A stretch of DNA of 25,351 bases, taken from contig JNEM01016287.1 in the NCBI GenBank assembly GCA_000697335.1, positions 1 to 25,351 on the forward strand. The letters run 5' to 3'. Source of the DNA: Conidiobolus incongruus B7586 (lineage: Eukaryota > Entomophthoromycota > Entomophthoromycetes > Entomophthorales > Conidiobolaceae). Of this stretch, positions 10,826-20,518 are shown piece by piece (position 1 is the stretch's first letter; each line of letters begins with the position of its first letter). The position numbers were made by a program, and so were the translations under genes. The notes under the pieces were generated by a model. The model made no database searches. It was not told the origin of the DNA and worked only from the letters and a program-made list of their open reading frames with translations.

Positions 10826-11557
10826 TTATCCTCGGAAGGATTGACTTGATAAGGAATATTTTTGAAGATCGGAACTGAATGTATCGGTCCAGTTGCTCAA
10901 TTTCTCATACGATATAGTGGGTCCACCAAGAGTGGGGAACTGCGAGTGATCAGAAGGAGGTGACGGCGTAAATGTTGAGTTAGATGTAGCCACAGGAGTG
11001 GGTAGAGAAACGGGATTCCTATAGTAAATCTCAGGAGAGCGACTGGCATAAGCGTTGGGATTATAATAACTTGGAAGGTGTGATTCTTGAGAAGATTTGC
11101 GAGAATCAAAATGGTGACTATGGTGGTATTGAGTATTGTCTACAACACTGTTGCGACGGTTAGGGAGGGGTTGAGCTTTGGGACGACGACCCCTTTTAAG
11201 GATGGGGTCGTTGTAAGTGCACAAAAGTCCATTGCGGAAGCATTGGTTGCAAAAGTTTTTTCTGCGATCGCATTTCACTTTCCTTCTCCTACACTCGTCA
11301 CAAGAGCGATTGGAGTAAGGTGTAGGGGCGGCTGAAGATGATTGTGTATTGTTATTGGCAGGGTTGGGCGAAGCTTGCTTTTGCTCAAATGCAAGAGATG
11401 AAATTGGTGGGAGTTGAAATGCTGAGGAAGAAGATGACATATTTGGGCTAAAGACGGTTTGATCAATCATTGAGGGAAGAGATGACTCTGACTTTATGTA
11501 TGATTTATGACGGAGATGAAGGTGGTCTTGATTCATAATAAGAGCTAAAGCAGACAT
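10826..11557 (-). CDS. Zn(II)2Cys6 binuclear-cluster transcription factor, compact form
   Basis: An uninterrupted 243-codon frame. The DNA-binding domain is clear: Cys86, 89, 96, 103, 106 and 113 form C-X2-C-X6-C-X6-C-X2-C-X6-C, with the basic loop CRRRKVKCDRRK typical of Gal4-type fungal zinc clusters that bind CGG half-sites in the nucleus. An AT-hook-like LKRGRRPK (119-127) follows. The N-terminal part is Ser-rich and contains QLPPISSL (48-55). The C-terminal half is rich in Ser, Pro, Tyr and His and looks disordered. No fungal-specific middle homology region is present, and 243 aa is short for the class, whose members often exceed 600 aa. The nearest recognisable gene is over 11 kb away. 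The first ATG has a weak context (TTC before it), while Met8 has A at -3, so translation may start at either. Family assignment is secure; target genes are unknown. Confidence 0.93.
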   Translation of the reverse strand: MSALALIMNQDHLHLRHKSYIKSESSLPSMIDQTVFSPNMSSSSSAFQLPPISSLAFEQKQASPNPANNNTQSSSAAPTPYSNRSCDECRRRKVKCDRRKNFCNQCFRNGLLCTYNDPILKRGRRPKAQPLPNRRNSVVDNTQYHHSHHFDSRKSSQESHLPSYYNPNAYASRSPEIYYRNPVSLPTPVATSNSTFTPSPPSDHSQFPTLGGPTISYEKLSNWTDTFSSDLQKYSLSSQSFRG

Positions 11558-11668
11558 GAAAACAAAATTAATAAGCGAGTTGAAAATATGAAGTGGTGGG
11601 AGAAAGGATAAGCGGAGGGATAAAATACAAGAGATGAATAACTGAGAGTAAAGAGTGAAGGAATGAGG
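11558..11668 (-). promoter_or_regulatory. Pyrimidine-rich 5' leader region of the Zn2Cys6 gene
   Basis: Between the TATA box and the ATG the coding strand is rich in C and T (CCTTCACTCTTTACTCTC, ATCCCTCCGCTTATCC). CT-rich tracts just upstream of the start are typical of fungal transcription start zones. No upstream ATG precedes the CDS in this leader. Confidence 0.5.
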
Positions 11669-11678
11669 CTATTTATAG
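11669..11678 (-). promoter_or_regulatory. TATA box (CTATAAATAG)
   Basis: A consensus TATAAATA on the minus strand lies 112-121 nt upstream of the Zn2Cys6 ATG. It is flanked by GC-containing sequence, so it is not just part of the AT background. Its position fits a transcription start roughly 30-60 nt downstream, inside the pyrimidine-rich stretch. Confidence 0.6.
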
Positions 11679-12130
11679 GTGCAGAAGAATTACAGATCCA
11701 ATCATCTTACCAAATATGTCAAAATATAGAATAGCAAAAATATCCCGTCAACTTTCCACCCCTCAAATGAAGAAAGAGTGTGTGTAATAAACTAATTTGG
11801 CAACATGCCCAACTTGGCAGGCGTGTGGAATTTACAATTAATTAGGAAGTAGATGGTCTTGTTAGATTCCAGTTCTTCGATTACTAATAACCCTCAGATC
11901 CTCATCCTTTCCTAAAGGGGAAAGGGAGACTACGAATATTCAACATCAACTGTTGAATAAATTGACTCAGATTTCTAAACCCAAAATATCACTATAACTT
12001 ACATTTTACATTAATCTTTATCCGGTTATCCTTTGACATGTATGTATTTACCAGTTTAGTACAGTACCTAAGTTGAGTGCTTGGTCTGTACCTTAAGTTT
12101 ACCAGCAATCACCCTAATCATTGGATAAAT
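11679..12130 (-). promoter_or_regulatory. Upstream regulatory region of the Zn2Cys6 gene
   Basis: This stretch is noticeably less AT-rich than the surroundings and has no coding frame, as expected for a conserved promoter. Candidate sites are a CCAAT at 11698-11702 next to the TATA box, CCCCT/AGGGG stress-response-type elements at 11759-11763 and 11916-11920, and a TTGGCA cluster at 11797-11819. All are motif matches only. Confidence 0.4.
11797..11819. promoter_or_regulatory. TTGGCA half-site cluster, near-palindromic
   Basis: TTGGCAACATGCCCAA (11797-11812) is a near-palindrome of the form TTGGC-N5-GCC. A second TTGGCA in direct orientation follows at 11814-11819. The arrangement looks like a binding site for a dimeric regulator in the Zn2Cys6 gene promoter. 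The cognate factor is unknown. Confidence 0.35.
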
Positions 12131-14475
12131 TCTAATTCCTTATACCAATACAATGTTATTTATTTTTTTTTCTGAAAATTTAATAACACCTGAGAAGATG
12201 TATAAAAATTGACAAATTAAACATTTTTGACTAATTTTGTGATAAATCAATTTATAAACAAATTCAATACCTTTTACCGACATTTACACGAATCCTATTC
12301 AGGATAACTTTCAAATTTTTAATTCGAATAAATTTTTCAATTTTCGAACTGAATTTAATTATTTATAAAAATCTTCTAATTCTGGAATTTTTGATTTTGA
12401 AATCAATTATTATTTTGGTTTCATCTCTATTCATTAGTGGGACTATTTTTCTAAATTCCTTGTATGGCAAATTCTCCGGTGTATAATTGGATAATATATT
12501 TATCTTTGAATCCAATGAATAAATTTGATTATTTTTATTCAAAGAATTTGAGTTTGAATTTGAATCCAATTTCAATCAAATTTTATTTTCTAATATTCGA
12601 TATCGCTAGTTATTACTAAATTGATCCTATTTAAATTAGACATAAAAATTTAAATTTAATTATCCTTAATAACAAAATTATAACTAAAATAATATTTAAA
12701 TTGTATAATCAAAAATATTATGTATCATCACCTTTTTCTAATAATATTTAATTTAAAATTTGTTCCTATTATCTTCGAAATATATTTTTCATATTTACTC
12801 CAGCTGACATAATTCGAGAAATGGCGATATGTAATTCTTTAGGTGCAAGATTGATTAGATTTATAATATATTTTTTTTCATAATTTTCAACTAGTTAAAA
12901 GAAATATCTGCACGCTCATAATCTTAATTAACTTCAAAAAATTATCCTATCTATTATAATAATATGAATATTATACCCTGAATAAAATATTCTTAGGTTT
13001 AATTTGATGAATTCTAGTTAAATAACAAAAAAAAATTCGATTTTACTCAAATAATAGTTAGATATCAACTCTATTTCTAAGCAACATAAACCCAATAACC
13101 TGAATCTAGCGATAATGATTTAGTCGAATTATATTCATTTATTTGTATGAATTTATATAAAGCGAAGTATTCACTAATTAGTAAGATAAATCAACCCAAT
13201 ATATCCCAAAGCTTGCATTCAATGATATCATTTAGAATCAAACCCTCAATATACATGCATATAACTAAATAATCTTAATAGCCTCTTTACAAAACTATAT
13301 TAAAATGATCCATAGTCATCTTCAATTGAATTTTCTATCTTAAAATTTGGGTTAATTTTATATAACAAAATAGAGTATTTGACTAAACTAATCTTTTAAT
13401 AACTCCCTCATATAGTAATTAATCCGAAATACCTTGATTCAATTTGAAAATTATCAAAATATATTGAACAACTCTTTTAATTAGTTTCATTAATATGTTT
13501 TATAAATGAAACTTTTTCAAAATAATTGAATACTAGCCAAATTTTTAAAAATTTTTTAATGAGGTGAGATAAACATAAGTGGATTTTTTAAAAATGTATA
13601 GAGTTTTATAATCATTTAAGATATTTTCAATTTGTTAAATATAATTTTATCATTTATAAATTGAATGATTTATCCATAAATTAGTGATATTATAATGATT
13701 AATTATTATTAATTAAAATTTAAAAAATTTCATACAAATTAGGTAAATATACCAAAATTGATACAAATTACAAATGGAGCAATAGTATCAATAATAAAGT
13801 GATATTGACCCAGCAAAATTTGCCCATTCAATTTACCCGAAACCAAAAATTAGTGTAAAAAAACAGAGAATGTAAATTATTAGAGGAACGATATCTCAGG
13901 AATCATCAATCAATTGGCGATTATTAATGGGAAGTAAAAATTTCCAATTAGTGTAGAGTTTAGATTAAGCCTAATATATGGATTATTATAATGTTTAAAT
14001 AATAGAAATCCATTTATTCTTGTTTTTATATTGAATATTTTACTCTTTAAATTTGATAATAATTAAATGATGGAGTTGTGTAAATTTTCAAAAGGATTTA
14101 ATGAACTATTTGGTTAATTAATTTTTATCAATATAAAAATTTACTCACTTGGCAAATACAAAATCTGACAGTTTTATTGACAAAGCTCGGATGAAAATCG
14201 ACAGTGAAAGATTGTTGTTTACTAAATATTCAGGGACATGAAATCATATATAAAACCGTTGATTTATTCACAATGTATCAATATGGCATATTATTATATT
14301 TGTATCTTATATTGTTAATTTTTTTTCAATTTGGGAATTATTCTCCCATATGGACAAATATACGAATAGATAATGATTCATGAAATGAATATAACTTTAG
14401 GATTGCATATGTAGTTAAATATTTTTAATTTGGTTATGATATAATATATATATATTAATATATTTTCATATTTAG

Positions 14476-14497
14476 AATTTTCAAATATTTGAAAATT
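14476..14497. repeat. 22-nt perfect palindrome
   Basis: AATTTTCAAAT is followed immediately by its exact reverse complement ATTTGAAAATT. There is no spacer, so it is a candidate cruciform or dimer-binding site rather than an RNA hairpin. No gene is adjacent. Confidence 0.7.
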
Positions 14498-14904
14498 TTT
14501 CATAAATTGATTATAATCAAAATTGAGCGAAAAAAGAGTTAATAATCACTATTTAAGTATCAACTAAACAAGAAAATTCTAATAAATCACTAATTCTTAA
14601 AATAATATAAATTTCAGTATAATATCAGATAAATAATATTTCATTTTACATGAATTAAAAATTACCCTCTAATTATTATTATTATTATATTAATTGCAAA
14701 ATTAAAAAAGAATTAAATAAATTATTAAGATAAATGGAAAGAAGATTTGATTAGCACAAGCTAAAAATTTTCTATAATTGCTAAAAACTCTTGGCATTTT
14801 AGTCAGAAAAAATTAACCGAGTGAATATGAAACTAATTCAAAGACTATTTAAACTTGGATTTTAGTGAATTGTATGAATTCAAGATTGGTATTGTGATAT
14901 TAGT

Positions 14905-14937
14905 GCTAAAATATAACAACGATGTTATATTTATAGC
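14905..14937. repeat. Hairpin, 10-bp perfect stem extended to 14 bp with one bulge
   Basis: AAATATAACA (14909-14918) pairs with TGTTATATTT (14923-14932) around an ACGA loop. Outside it GCTA (14905-14908) pairs with TAGC (14934-14937), leaving A14933 as a bulge. The small loop and bulged extension look like a folded RNA or a protein-bound hairpin. It lies in otherwise featureless DNA. Confidence 0.55.
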
Positions 14938-15689
14938 TCATTTTTTCAGCTTTTTATCTGTAGCTTATTATTAATTTTTTTAGTTGGATTTGTTATCTAA
15001 GTACTAGTTATTAAATTTTAGAAATTGATTGATTACTGCATTGATAAGTTGAAAATAAAAAATAGATAAAATATGTTAAATGAGATATATCTGATAGTAG
15101 CATTATAATTTTTTATTATTTATTCAATATATATATATATATATATATTAAGGTTAATAATATACATAATTTATTACAAAGTAAAATCATTGAAACATAA
15201 ATTCTATTGAATTATAATTTTTAAATTTAAAAACAAAAATAGAAATAATTAATTTATAATTCCAAAATTAATTAATTCAAATATTAACTTGAATCTATTC
15301 AAATTAGTCTTACTTTTATACTCTGTTCTTACTATATTTTATAAATTCAAATAATTAAAAAAATTTTCTTAATAATATATAGACAAACATATTTAAATTC
15401 ACATGATTATAAACATATTTTTATATGACAGGACTAATTCTAGTGATTCATAGATCAATATATAGAAGTGGAATTTCAAAAATCAGTGTAATTTATTAGT
15501 AGTTTTAAGAGTTTTTTCATGTTAATTATTAAAATATAAAAAGATGTATCCATTTAGAACACTAATATTGTTTACTCCTTGAAGCAATGTATTGGATTTT
15601 TTAAAATATTAATGGATTAATAATTTACCAATTTAATCTCAAAATTTTAATATGAATTCATTGAAAATGGATAATATTAGTCATAATGT

Positions 15690-16170
15690 ATAGTATTGTT
15701 AAGCGATCGGCTAGATTGGCTAGGATTATGGTGATAACGTCGGACATACTGGGGGCCGAGAAAGCTTCAAGGATCAACCGGACTAAGCGAAGTACATATG
15801 TGGCTAGCTGGGCAGCCAGGATGATGCGAAGAAATTGAGTATTTGCAACCGTTCAGGAGTCTACAGCGATGTGAGGCCTAGAAATCATCGCAACTAAAAC
15901 AGATGCCGACGATTACTATTTTAGATTAGGAACGAAGTTTTATTATCTTAATTATAGGATAGCGACCGAGCCGGCGAGCTGGACTTGGTCGTGGAGAAGA
16001 TCCAACAACAGTATGGTTATGAAACCATGCTCTTTGACCTAGAGCTCGTGGCTACACAAGTGCAGACGTAACATGATTCTCAATCTATCTCTTCAAGCGA
16101 TTTTGGTGACGAGTCGTCTCCATTGTGAGATGATCAGACTGGTGATCCAGTCAACACTTGTGACAAATAT
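15690..16170. other. GC-richer island, unidentified (decayed sequence or structured RNA)
   Basis: The island reaches near-balanced composition at 15750-15870 and 15958-16070 and stands out sharply from about 80% AT flanks. Both strands carry protein-like but repeatedly interrupted frames. On plus, DSDRAGELDLVVEKIQQQYG and the following residues run from 15958 for 38 codons. On minus, a 63-codon open stretch (ending at about 15661) contains LRIILAAQLATYVLRLVRL. Neither matches a family I know, and stop density is near that expected by chance, so no gene is called. A TGGCT...AGCCA 5-bp hairpin lies at about 15800-15818 and GGCTAG words recur. It could be an old coding relic, a mobile-element fossil or an RNA gene. 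Confidence 0.35.
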
Positions 16171-16319
16171 ATTTAAAATGGATACTAAAATCTTCAATAT
16201 GGTCACAATGTTTAATGAACAACAATATAAAAACGCCAATAATATTAAACAAACAATAGCAATCAACGTGTTCTCAATAAGATTTGCAATTTGTTCAGAA
16301 TATTATTAACTAAAACTTT

Positions 16320-16530
16320 GATAATTTATTAAATTTTAATTTAATAAAAGCAATAAATAAATTATTAAAATTAATTAACTAAAAACAAAATATTTTTAAA
16401 AATTTATTTTTTTTATTAAATACTCTCAATTAATTAATAATTAGCCTTAATAATGAAACTTTAGAAACAATGCTTAACTCAATTAACTAATAGTGAGATT
16501 TTTTCAAGTTTCATAATTAAAATCCAATTG
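16320..16530. other. AT-rich spacer between the two islands
   Basis: AT-rich DNA without a frame or repeat worth noting. It separates the two GC-richer islands, which may once have been one unit. Confidence 0.4.
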
Positions 16531-17060
16531 ATAATGTGGGAATTAGGTGTTCAAACAAAGTGATGAACCATGCTTGACGAAGTAGGCACTTCATTAGGGC
16601 TTAGATTAGTCCGCTAATGATGAGGGAAGAGTGCTCAAGCAGCTGGCTTGTCAGCGAACTTGCAAGTGTTTAACTATCTGTTCACTATACCACCTTAATC
16701 AGCTGGAATGAATTCATTGGCTAGAATAAAAGTGATAAATTGTTAATTAAAGTTAGATATAAATTTGATTCTTTAGTTTAATTTGGGGAATCAGAAAGGG
16801 ATGTTGAATTGAGGAAGATGAGAGTAGTGAAGAAGTGTGTGTAGCTCACCATTGTGAGCTACAACTCTTGATAAGGAGCTGACCGGAGTGATGGTCACGA
16901 AGCATTCTAATCAACTGGGAACTCGGTCAAATTGTTTAGGATTCCATTCAAGGCGGAACGGTGGAAATGAGGATTTAAGTCAATGCTGGTGGTTGCAGTG
17001 GCTATAGCTACAAACTCTAATTGATAGTGATACCGAGTTTTAATAAAACATTGGGATTTG
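16530..17060. other. Second GC-richer island, unidentified, with a strong hairpin
   Basis: Two GC-richer parts (about 16545-16740 and 16790-17045) flank a short AT-rich gap. The second part has protein-like frames on both strands, for example SVKLFRIPFKAERWK on plus and a 56-codon open stretch on minus. All are interrupted at about the rate chance predicts. A GTGATGA box C-like word sits at 16560-16566 and ATGATGA at 16617-16623, but no CTGA box D is close enough for a C/D snoRNA. The perfect hairpin at 16840-16863 is listed separately. Identity unknown. Confidence 0.3.
16840..16863. repeat. Perfect 10-bp GC-containing hairpin (TGTAGCTCAC-CATT-GTGAGCTACA)
   Basis: TGTAGCTCAC (16840-16849) and GTGAGCTACA (16854-16863) are exact reverse complements around a 4-nt CATT loop. 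Half of the paired bases are G or C, so in this AT-rich genome such a stem is unlikely by chance. It would form a stable RNA hairpin in either transcript orientation. Confidence 0.75.
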
Positions 17061-17069
17061 AAATGATAT

Positions 17070-19120
17070 TGACAGTGTTAAGTAGTTAGAGTTTGAATTA
17101 AGTCAAAAATAGTAATATATGAAATGAATTACGCTTGGATTTATGTATATGAAACTAATGATATGTCTGTAGAAATTTACAATAATTAAAACTGTATAAA
17201 GTGAAAATTTTTTCAATCAGATTGAAATTTTGATAGATAACTGATTAATACAAGTAAATTATTATATATATACAACAATGATATTTTTTAAATACTATGG
17301 TATATTAAATCATTTAATCAAATGAATATGGTAGACTATTATCATATTTACTAGCCGTTTTTAAATTTAAGATTTTTTTTTCTAGAATTTGAGGATGAAA
17401 AATGATCAGTATAATATTACCAATTTAAAGATAAATCTCGAAAATTAATATATTAATCAAAATTATAAGGTTATAAAAGTTAAAAAATTATTATTAAAAT
17501 TCCATTAAGTTGAAATTTACATATTTTATATCTACTATTAAATGATTTTTAAATTATATTATATGATATTAAATTGATTATGGTAATTATTTTGCTGGTT
17601 CATTTAAGTAAAGCTTCTCTCAATTGAATACAAAAAACTATAAATTTTTCACTTAAAATTGTTTAAACAATAGCTTTAAAGTATGTTAATATATTCGAGT
17701 ATTATCTTAAAAAAATTAATAATTAATTAAATGAATCATTATTAAATATTATTTTTAAACTATTAAATCAATTAAAAAATTATTTCGGGAATTTATTATT
17801 TCAATATTATGTATGAATTGCTAAAGGTTCAGAATGTTTATAAGAGATATTAATATAAGGCAAACAAATAGTTAATAATCAAGTCTATAAAGTAAAGTCT
17901 CAATTTTTTGATTACAGTATATATTATTTATTAAATATATTCGGGAAAATTCTCCTAATTACTCAAAATGTGAACATTTTGATAATTTTAATATTTAATT
18001 CAACTTTAGATAATTCTTTTAAAAAAATTTATATAAATCTAAATTAATTATTATACTTTGATAGTTACTATTAAACAATTATTTCAGCATATATTAAGCT
18101 ATTCAATAAAATTAGTGTAATAATTAGTTTAAACATTTTGGCATAATTTTTTTAAAAAAAACATCTAGATTTGTAGTGTTTTTCAAATCAGAACCTTAAA
18201 AGATTCTGCTGTGTTAATTAAGAAACAAAGCATTTATATTCTTTGATAAGTTTAAAAACTAAAAAAATAAATTAATTCATAATAATACCTACTATATAAT
18301 CAATAGCTTTGTGATTAATATTAAAATTTAAATTTTATTAAATGTATTATTGATTTTATATTTGAAAATTTAAGTTATCAATCTCTCATATTAAATACAA
18401 TTTTCTTTCAAATTTTAATAAAATTAAATTAATTTATTATTTCCAATATTATATTAATATAATATATTCAATTAGAAAAATATTTTTTATTTTTGTTTTA
18501 TAAATACTCAATTATTAAATTAATTTTAATAGGAAAAAAAAATAATATTTTTACATTATTTTGAAAATTAACTAATGATCCTTTTTATTTAATGTAAAAA
18601 AGTATTCCAAGTATGAATTAATATTTTAAATTACACATTTAACTAACAATAATAAAATTAGTAATTAATCTCTCTAATTTATTGAGCTATGAGTATTCAT
18701 CACAATAATGATTTTATCATTTTATATTTTGGCATCAATTTAACATTTTAAATATGGCCAACTATTCAAGTTAAATATATATCTAATCAAAGAAGTATTA
18801 AAATAAGTTATTTTTTAACATAATATTGATTGATAGAAAGCTTTCATAGAGACTAATTATAGAATGTTCATTAATAAATACATAATTAATAGCTCAATTT
18901 ATTAATCATTCAAATAATTATCAATAATCGAATAATAATTGATTTTAAACAATATTTGGTCTAATTTTAACTTAATTTAGTTAATCAAATAATTTAAATT
19001 ATAATAATGATGCAAATATAAAATTAAATTCTTATATATATATATTTATATTTAAAGATATTTATTTTTTACTAAATAATATTTAAAAGAGGTAAAAATT
19101 TTTTTTAAAAATGATGACGA
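17070..19120. other. AT-rich intergenic DNA, no gene seen
   Basis: Both strands are AT-rich with dense stops. I saw no long open frame, tRNA motif or strong repeat here, only short TA and TTAA runs. Confidence 0.5.
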
Positions 19121-19123
19121 TTT

Positions 19124-19342
19124 TTAAAATAAATAATAAATGTATATTATAATATCAATGACGACAGTAAGATGATGAAAAAGGTGAATGATAAGATTTG
19201 AAATACCAAACAGAGAGACTAATATATTGATATTGGTATCAGTTATAATAGATTTACCCAATGAGGAGATGGAATAAGTATGGCCAAAGGTTAATATGAA
19301 CAAATTGGAGTATAGCGTGGAGATAAGGAGATAAAAAAACAT
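19124..19342 (-). CDS. Possible small hydrophobic protein, 72 aa
   Basis: This frame has a true ATG, a stop codon just upstream of it, and 72 codons. The protein is hydrophobic, with two or three likely membrane segments: FFYLLISTLYSNLFILTF (2-19), NILVSLFGISNLIIHLF (39-55) and VVIDIIIYIYYLF (60-72). Cytosines are noticeably frequent at third codon positions (ACC, GTC, ATC, TCC), which would be odd for chance AT-rich sequence. Against it, the plus strand here is purine-rich, and a T-rich complement automatically gives hydrophobic residues. No family is recognised and no clear TATA box was found. Confidence 0.25.
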   Translation of the reverse strand: MFFYLLISTLYSNLFILTFGHTYSISSLGKSIITDTNINILVSLFGISNLIIHLFHHLTVVIDIIIYIYYLF

Positions 19343-19423
19343 TTAACTAAATTTTTGTGCTTGAAAGCTATCCAAATGGGTATTTTATTTTGATGGATTT
19401 GGATATAAGTGATCTTATTGGGA

Positions 19424-19723
19424 TTAACCCTGATTGTTATTGAATGCTTGATTGAATTGAAAATGGGATGGTGTGCTTAGTTTAGATAAATGTGATGATC
19501 CCATTCTCCAATTGGTAGCTTGATTGTTGATTGTTTTTCTTAGTTGCATTATTGTCGGAATTAAATCTGAATCATCACTAATTAGGCTATCCTAGAGGTG
19601 TGGATAGATTAATTCGGTAAAATAATGACTATCTTTGGTGCTGTTGCTTATTTTAAGGAAAAGGGATTAGCCCAATTGCAATAATTCTAGATTTCCAATA
19701 CAATCTATATCAATCGGGATGTG
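19424..19723 (-). pseudogene. Possible decayed coding region, about 97 codons
   Basis: One minus-strand frame reads for about 97 codons with only two interruptions, fewer than this base composition predicts. The translated pieces are hydrophilic and Ser/Asn/Gln-rich, including HIPIDIDCIGNLELLQLG, then KISNSTKDSHYFTELIYPHL, then a 55-codon open stretch with TIMQLRKTINNQATNW. The plus strand of the same DNA is full of stops. It lies directly upstream of the 72-aa candidate at 19124-19342 on the same strand. No family is recognised. It may be a recent gene relic, an exon-like remnant, or chance. Confidence 0.27.
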
Positions 19724-20285
19724 CTAATTAGCCTACAGCATGTTATTAATATTATTTATCAATTTTCAGGCTTACTTATTCAATCAAACTAAATGATATT
19801 ATTTATAACTTTTATTTAAAATTAATTATATTAGTAATTTTTATTTATATACTAAGATTAGAATAGTTATTATAAAATATAAAGGTAAAACTGAATTTCA
19901 TATTCACGCATTATTAGAATATTTGAATAAATATCAATGAAATCATTCAATTTGATGATCCTTCAATCAAATAAAAATCGATCAGAGTAAAAAAGTAGAC
20001 AAAATTTAAAAGTTAAATACGATTTGATACACTAATATACTTTGATATATTAGCTCCTAAAAATTTCCATATTTTAATTGAAATTTCTTATCAAATTCTT
20101 GAATTGTAGATTATACACTTATATAGATTAAATGCATTACCGACGGGTATATTTTCTTTGAAAATTTTTATTATTATTGTAGAATATTCTATTCTTATAT
20201 TAGAATTCTGTTAGGGTTAATTTATTACCAAGCATGAACTAAATAAAAAAAATTCATTAATATTGATTGAATCAATTAGTAAAAT

Positions 20286-20305
20286 GATTCGATTCGATTC
20301 GATTC
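20286..20305 (+). repeat. Pentanucleotide tandem repeat (GATTC)4
   Basis: Four perfect GATTC units, followed by AATT. Related GAATC/GAATCG words occur at about 20268 and 20364. A GC-bearing pentamer array is unusual in this window, where other arrays are pure AT. Confidence 0.85.
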
Positions 20306-20495
20306 AATTACTATCAATAATATTTGATAATTTTGTTAAGTATAATCAATATATTTACTGAAAATCGAATCGTTTTAAAACTATATCAATTTAAATTTAA
20401 AAATATAGGGTCAATTGAATAAAAAATTTTTAATTATAATTATTCTTTAATCTAGTTCTGGTAAATGGGTGAATTTATTTTTAAATTTGAAAATT

Positions 20496-20518
20496 ATAAT
20501 AATAATAATAATAATAAT
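20496..20518 (+). repeat. AAT trinucleotide microsatellite
   Basis: An uninterrupted run of AAT units (about seven) in AT-rich non-coding DNA. Confidence 0.8.

Larger units (their letters stand above)
12131..15689. other. AT-rich intergenic DNA, no convincing gene
   Basis: Strongly AT-rich. A 70-codon minus-strand frame at 12363-12575 begins with TTG rather than ATG. Its Asn/Ser start reflects repeated TTTGAA words, though its C-terminal part (PYKEFRKIVPLMNRDETK) is protein-like, so a stray exon cannot be fully excluded. A 36-codon plus-strand ATG frame (MYQYGILLYLYLILLIFF...) at about 14274-14384 is hydrophobic and within chance. Structural features are the palindrome at 14476-14497, the hairpin at 14905-14937 and a TA run at 15127-15149. 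Confidence 0.45.

Noticed and set aside
10897-11466. Frames of 63-82 codons on both strands overlapping the Zn2Cys6 gene
   Set aside because: Shadows of the 243-codon gene in other frames; none has a domain.
12363-12575. 70-codon minus-strand frame rich in Asn/Ser
   Set aside because: Starts with TTG, has a stop directly upstream and no usable splice acceptor before it; frames this long are expected by chance in DNA of this composition.
16073-16309. 78-codon plus-strand frame at the edge of the 15690-16170 island
   Set aside because: Runs from the island into plain AT-rich DNA with no change in character; no recognisable motif.
16560-16623. Box C-like GTGATGA/ATGATGA words, possible C/D snoRNA
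   Set aside because: No CTGA box D within about 100 nt and no terminal stem.
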